From: Thermoplasmata archaeon
Lineage (GTDB): Archaea; Thermoplasmatota; Thermoplasmata; Thermoplasmatales; Aciduliprofundaceae
Reading direction: 5' to 3'
Length of the DNA stretch: 15,657 bases
Assembly: GCA_021163705.1 (NCBI GenBank)
Contig: JAGGTO010000136.1
Coordinates: 1-15,657 of the forward strand
Position numbers and translations under genes: made by a program. Positions 14,270 through 15,657 of the stretch are shown piece by piece. The notes under the pieces are model-generated. The model saw only the letters and a program-made list of their open reading frames with translations. It was not told the DNA's origin and searched no databases. Position 1 is the first letter of the stretch. Every line of letters starts with the position of its first letter.

Positions 14270-15277
14270 ATGGTGGATACAAAGGAGGAGAAAAAAATAG
14301 TATTGAATGTTCTGAGTGCCCTTCGCGATGCAATTCCAAGGGGAGTGAAAAAAAGGGTGCCTGAAGCTGAAAAATATGTGGATATCGCCATAGGGATTGT
14401 TAAGGAATATGAGGATATCAAACTTAGCGTTGAAGAATATGGAAAAAGGCTTGACGAGACCACAAAGCTTCTAAAGGAAACAGTAGAATCAGAGAGGAGG
14501 AAGATTGATGAGAGAGAGAAGGAAATTGCTGCTAAGGAGCAGGAGCTTCAATCCCTTCTGAAGACGCTTAAAGATATGGAAGCAAGAGTGCATAATGTAG
14601 AAAAAAGAGAAAAAGACGCCGAAGAAAGAGAGAAGACACTGAAAGAGAGAGAAAAAAATTTGGATGAGAGGGAAAAGAGATTGGAGGAACTAATTAAAAA
14701 ATCGCAAAAGATAGTTGAAGACATAGATGAGCATACTGCAAAACTATCTTCACTCCTGGAGAAAATCCAGGATGAGAGAGTGAGACTGGAGGATCAAAAG
14801 AAGAAATTTGATGAGGAGGTTTCCAGAAGAGAGAGAGCTCTGGAAAAGCTAAAGAATAATCTTGAGCTCAGGGCAAGAGAGTTGGAAAGGAGGGAGAGGG
14901 AAATAAGCAGATTGGAGAATAAAAAATTTGAGCTGCAAAAAGAGCTTGATGAGCTTGAGAGAAAGAAAAAAGAGGAATTTTCAGAGTATGAGAGGAAACT
15001 CAAGGACTGGGAGAGGGAGCTTCTGGAGAAGGAGAGAGAGCTATCTGGATATGCACGGATACTCAGTGAGAGGGAGGAGAAGCTTAATACCCTAAAAATA
15101 GAGATGGATAGAAGAAGAGAGGAACTTGAAAGAAAAGAAAGAAAGCTCAAGGACTATGAGAAAATAGTAAGCGATCTCCAAGAAGAAATCAAATTCTTAA
15201 ATACGAGAGTGGAGGAGCTTACAAAACAGAAAGAGGAGCTTCTCAAGGACCTAGCGTCGTTACGAGCACAAATATAA
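14270..15277 (+). CDS. Long coiled-coil protein, function unknown
   Basis: This 335-residue cytoplasmic protein has a short N-terminal region (about 1-45, containing both prolines, Pro23 and Pro31) and then almost uninterrupted coiled coil to the C-terminus. Residues 111-138 are four near-identical heptads (EKREKDA, EEREKTL, KEREKNL, DEREKRL). There is no Walker motif, signal peptide or membrane helix, so it is not an SMC or Rad50 ATPase, although its coil resembles theirs in composition. ATG 14270 lies two bases after the previous stop, behind GGAGGAG. It is followed by a hairpin and T-tract, so the two coiled-coil genes form a unit. A structural, scaffolding or chromosome/cell-shape role is possible but not shown. 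Confidence 0.85.
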   Translation: MVDTKEEKKIVLNVLSALRDAIPRGVKKRVPEAEKYVDIAIGIVKEYEDIKLSVEEYGKRLDETTKLLKETVESERRKIDEREKEIAAKEQELQSLLKTLKDMEARVHNVEKREKDAEEREKTLKEREKNLDEREKRLEELIKKSQKIVEDIDEHTAKLSSLLEKIQDERVRLEDQKKKFDEEVSRRERALEKLKNNLELRARELERREREISRLENKKFELQKELDELERKKKEEFSEYERKLKDWERELLEKERELSGYARILSEREEKLNTLKIEMDRRREELERKERKLKDYEKIVSDLQEEIKFLNTRVEELTKQKEELLKDLASLRAQI

Positions 15278-15328
15278 GGTGAGTGAGCAGGATTTCATGC
15301 TCATTTCACCGATTTGCATATTTTTTTA
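15278..15328 (+). terminator. Hairpin and T-tract after the coiled-coil genes
   Basis: GGTGA..GAGCA (15278-15289) can pair with TGCTC...TCACC (15298-15310) around an 8-base loop, with one bulged base. A run of seven T lies at 15321-15327. It starts directly after the stop codon, so it probably ends transcription of the coiled-coil pair, although part of the T-run also belongs to the tRNA promoter. Confidence 0.55.
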
Positions 15329-15332
15329 TAAA
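15325..15332 (+). promoter_or_regulatory. TATA box of the tRNA-Ser gene
   Basis: TTTATAAA is centred about 56 bases before the first tRNA base, implying a 5' leader of about 30 bases to be removed by RNase P. It overlaps the T-run of the preceding terminator. Confidence 0.5.
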
Positions 15333-15384
15333 TTTTATACCGGAAAGAGAAAAAATTATGAGCAAAAATAAGATACACCCACAG

Positions 15385-15468
15385 GCCGAGGTAGCCTAGC
15401 CCGGCAAGGCGGTGGATTCGAGATCCACTGGCCGCAAGGCCTCGGGAGTTCAAATCTCCCCCTCGGCG
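15385..15468 (+). tRNA. tRNA-Ser (anticodon CGA)
   Basis: An 84-base class II tRNA. The acceptor arm GCCGAGG (15385-15391) pairs with CCTCGGC (15461-15467) and G15468 is the discriminator. The anticodon stem is GTGGA/TCCAC with loop TTCGAGA, so the anticodon CGA (15419-15421) reads UCG. The long variable arm GGCC-GCAA-GGCC (15430-15441) and discriminator G mark serine identity. The T arm is GGGAG-TTCAAAT-CTCCC. CCA is not encoded and no intron is present. Confidence 0.96.
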
Positions 15469-15532
15469 CTTTTTCAATATTTTTAAATCTTAAAACAAAA
15501 AATATGGAAAAATTAAGAAAAAGTAGTGAGGA
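15469..15532. terminator. T-rich/A-rich convergent gap after tRNA-Ser
   Basis: A run of five T directly follows the tRNA, and more T-runs follow on each strand (for example the A-run at 15495-15502 read on the minus strand). Archaeal termination is driven by oligo-T, so this gap can stop both the tRNA transcript and the converging minus-strand gene. Confidence 0.45.
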
Positions 15533-15657
15533 TTACTCCTCCCTTATTTCGTCCTCAGGTACATTCTCTTCCTCTATCTCTTCCCTCTTCTCTACCTTTG
15601 GCTTCCTTAGCAACGCTGCTATCCCTATTATTATCGCTATTATCCCTAGCACTATCC
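15533..15657 (-). CDS. C-terminal end of a membrane protein with acidic tail (partial)
   Basis: Only the last 40 codons are inside the window; the 5' part is beyond the right edge. The fragment begins with a strongly hydrophobic stretch (IVLGIIAIIIGIAALL) typical of a membrane helix, then a basic RKPK turn and a highly acidic Glu-rich tail ending at TAA (15533-15535). Positive charge right after the helix suggests the tail faces the cytoplasm. It could be a C-terminally anchored protein or the last helix of a multi-pass protein. I cannot name the family. It converges on the tRNA gene. Confidence 0.62.
   Translation of the reverse strand, partial: IVLGIIAIIIGIAALLRKPKVEKREEIEEENVPEDEIREE

Noticed and set aside
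14600..14683. Repetitive GAGAGAGAAA-like DNA taken as a possible tandem DNA repeat or CRISPR-like array
   Set aside because: The repetition is in phase with 7-residue heptads of the coiled-coil protein; the copies are not identical and have no spacers.
14794..15150. A 118-codon Ser/Phe/Leu-rich frame on the minus strand
   Set aside because: It is the complement of Glu/Arg/Lys-rich coiled-coil codons (Ser/Leu/Phe mirror), with no ribosome site or domain.
14270..15277. SMC or Rad50 fragment
   Set aside because: No Walker A, Walker B or signature motif and no zinc hook; only the coiled-coil composition is similar.

Overview
The window looks archaeal. Promoters fit TATA/TFB architecture (TTTAAATA-type boxes about 25-30 bases before starts), ribosome binding sites are GGTGA/GGAGGTG, the tRNA gene has no encoded CCA, and the proteins belong to archaeal redox families (HdrABC, MvhD, FrhB/FdhB-like, thiol:fumarate-reductase-like subunits). 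The mix suggests an anaerobic, probably heterotrophic euryarchaeon, perhaps of the Thermoplasmata/Aciduliprofundum (DHVE2) kind. That assignment is an inference from style and gene content; no marker gene proves it.

Region 1 (1-12764, minus strand) is one long apparent operon read from right to left. Its order is hdrC, hdrB, hdrA, a fused double HdrA (hdrA-A'), mvhD, an FrhB/FdhB-like flavo-iron-sulfur protein, a fumarate-reductase-type iron-sulfur subunit, a fumarate-reductase-type flavoprotein, a degenerate HdrB/SdhE-like protein, a LUD-domain LutB-like iron-sulfur protein, and a malic enzyme cut by the window edge. Neighbours overlap by 1-10 bases or are 0-9 bases apart, except for 43 bases before the malic enzyme. 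A TATA-like box sits just before hdrC. HdrABC-MvhD is the known core of soluble flavin-based electron-bifurcating complexes. Here it is joined to a possible electron-input flavoprotein (FdhB-like), to a soluble C4-dicarboxylate oxidoreductase with an intact active site but no membrane anchor, and to malate metabolism. The reading I favour is a cytoplasmic supercomplex, or set of partner complexes, linking low-potential electron carriers to fumarate/succinate, with malate/pyruvate exchange at the end. This is a hypothesis from gene order and motifs.

Region 2 (12765-13021) is an AT-rich divergent intergenic region with small inverted repeats and promoters for both sides.

Region 3 (13022-15277, plus strand) holds a plant-type asparaginase/isoaspartyl peptidase and then two coiled-coil proteins that form their own two-gene unit with a promoter and a hairpin/T-tract terminator.

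Region 4 (15278-15657) holds a tRNA-Ser(CGA) gene with its promoter, a T-rich convergent gap, and the C-terminal end of a minus-strand protein with a final membrane helix and an acidic tail.

No mobile element, CRISPR array or rRNA is visible. No stretch longer than 300 bases lacks a gene.
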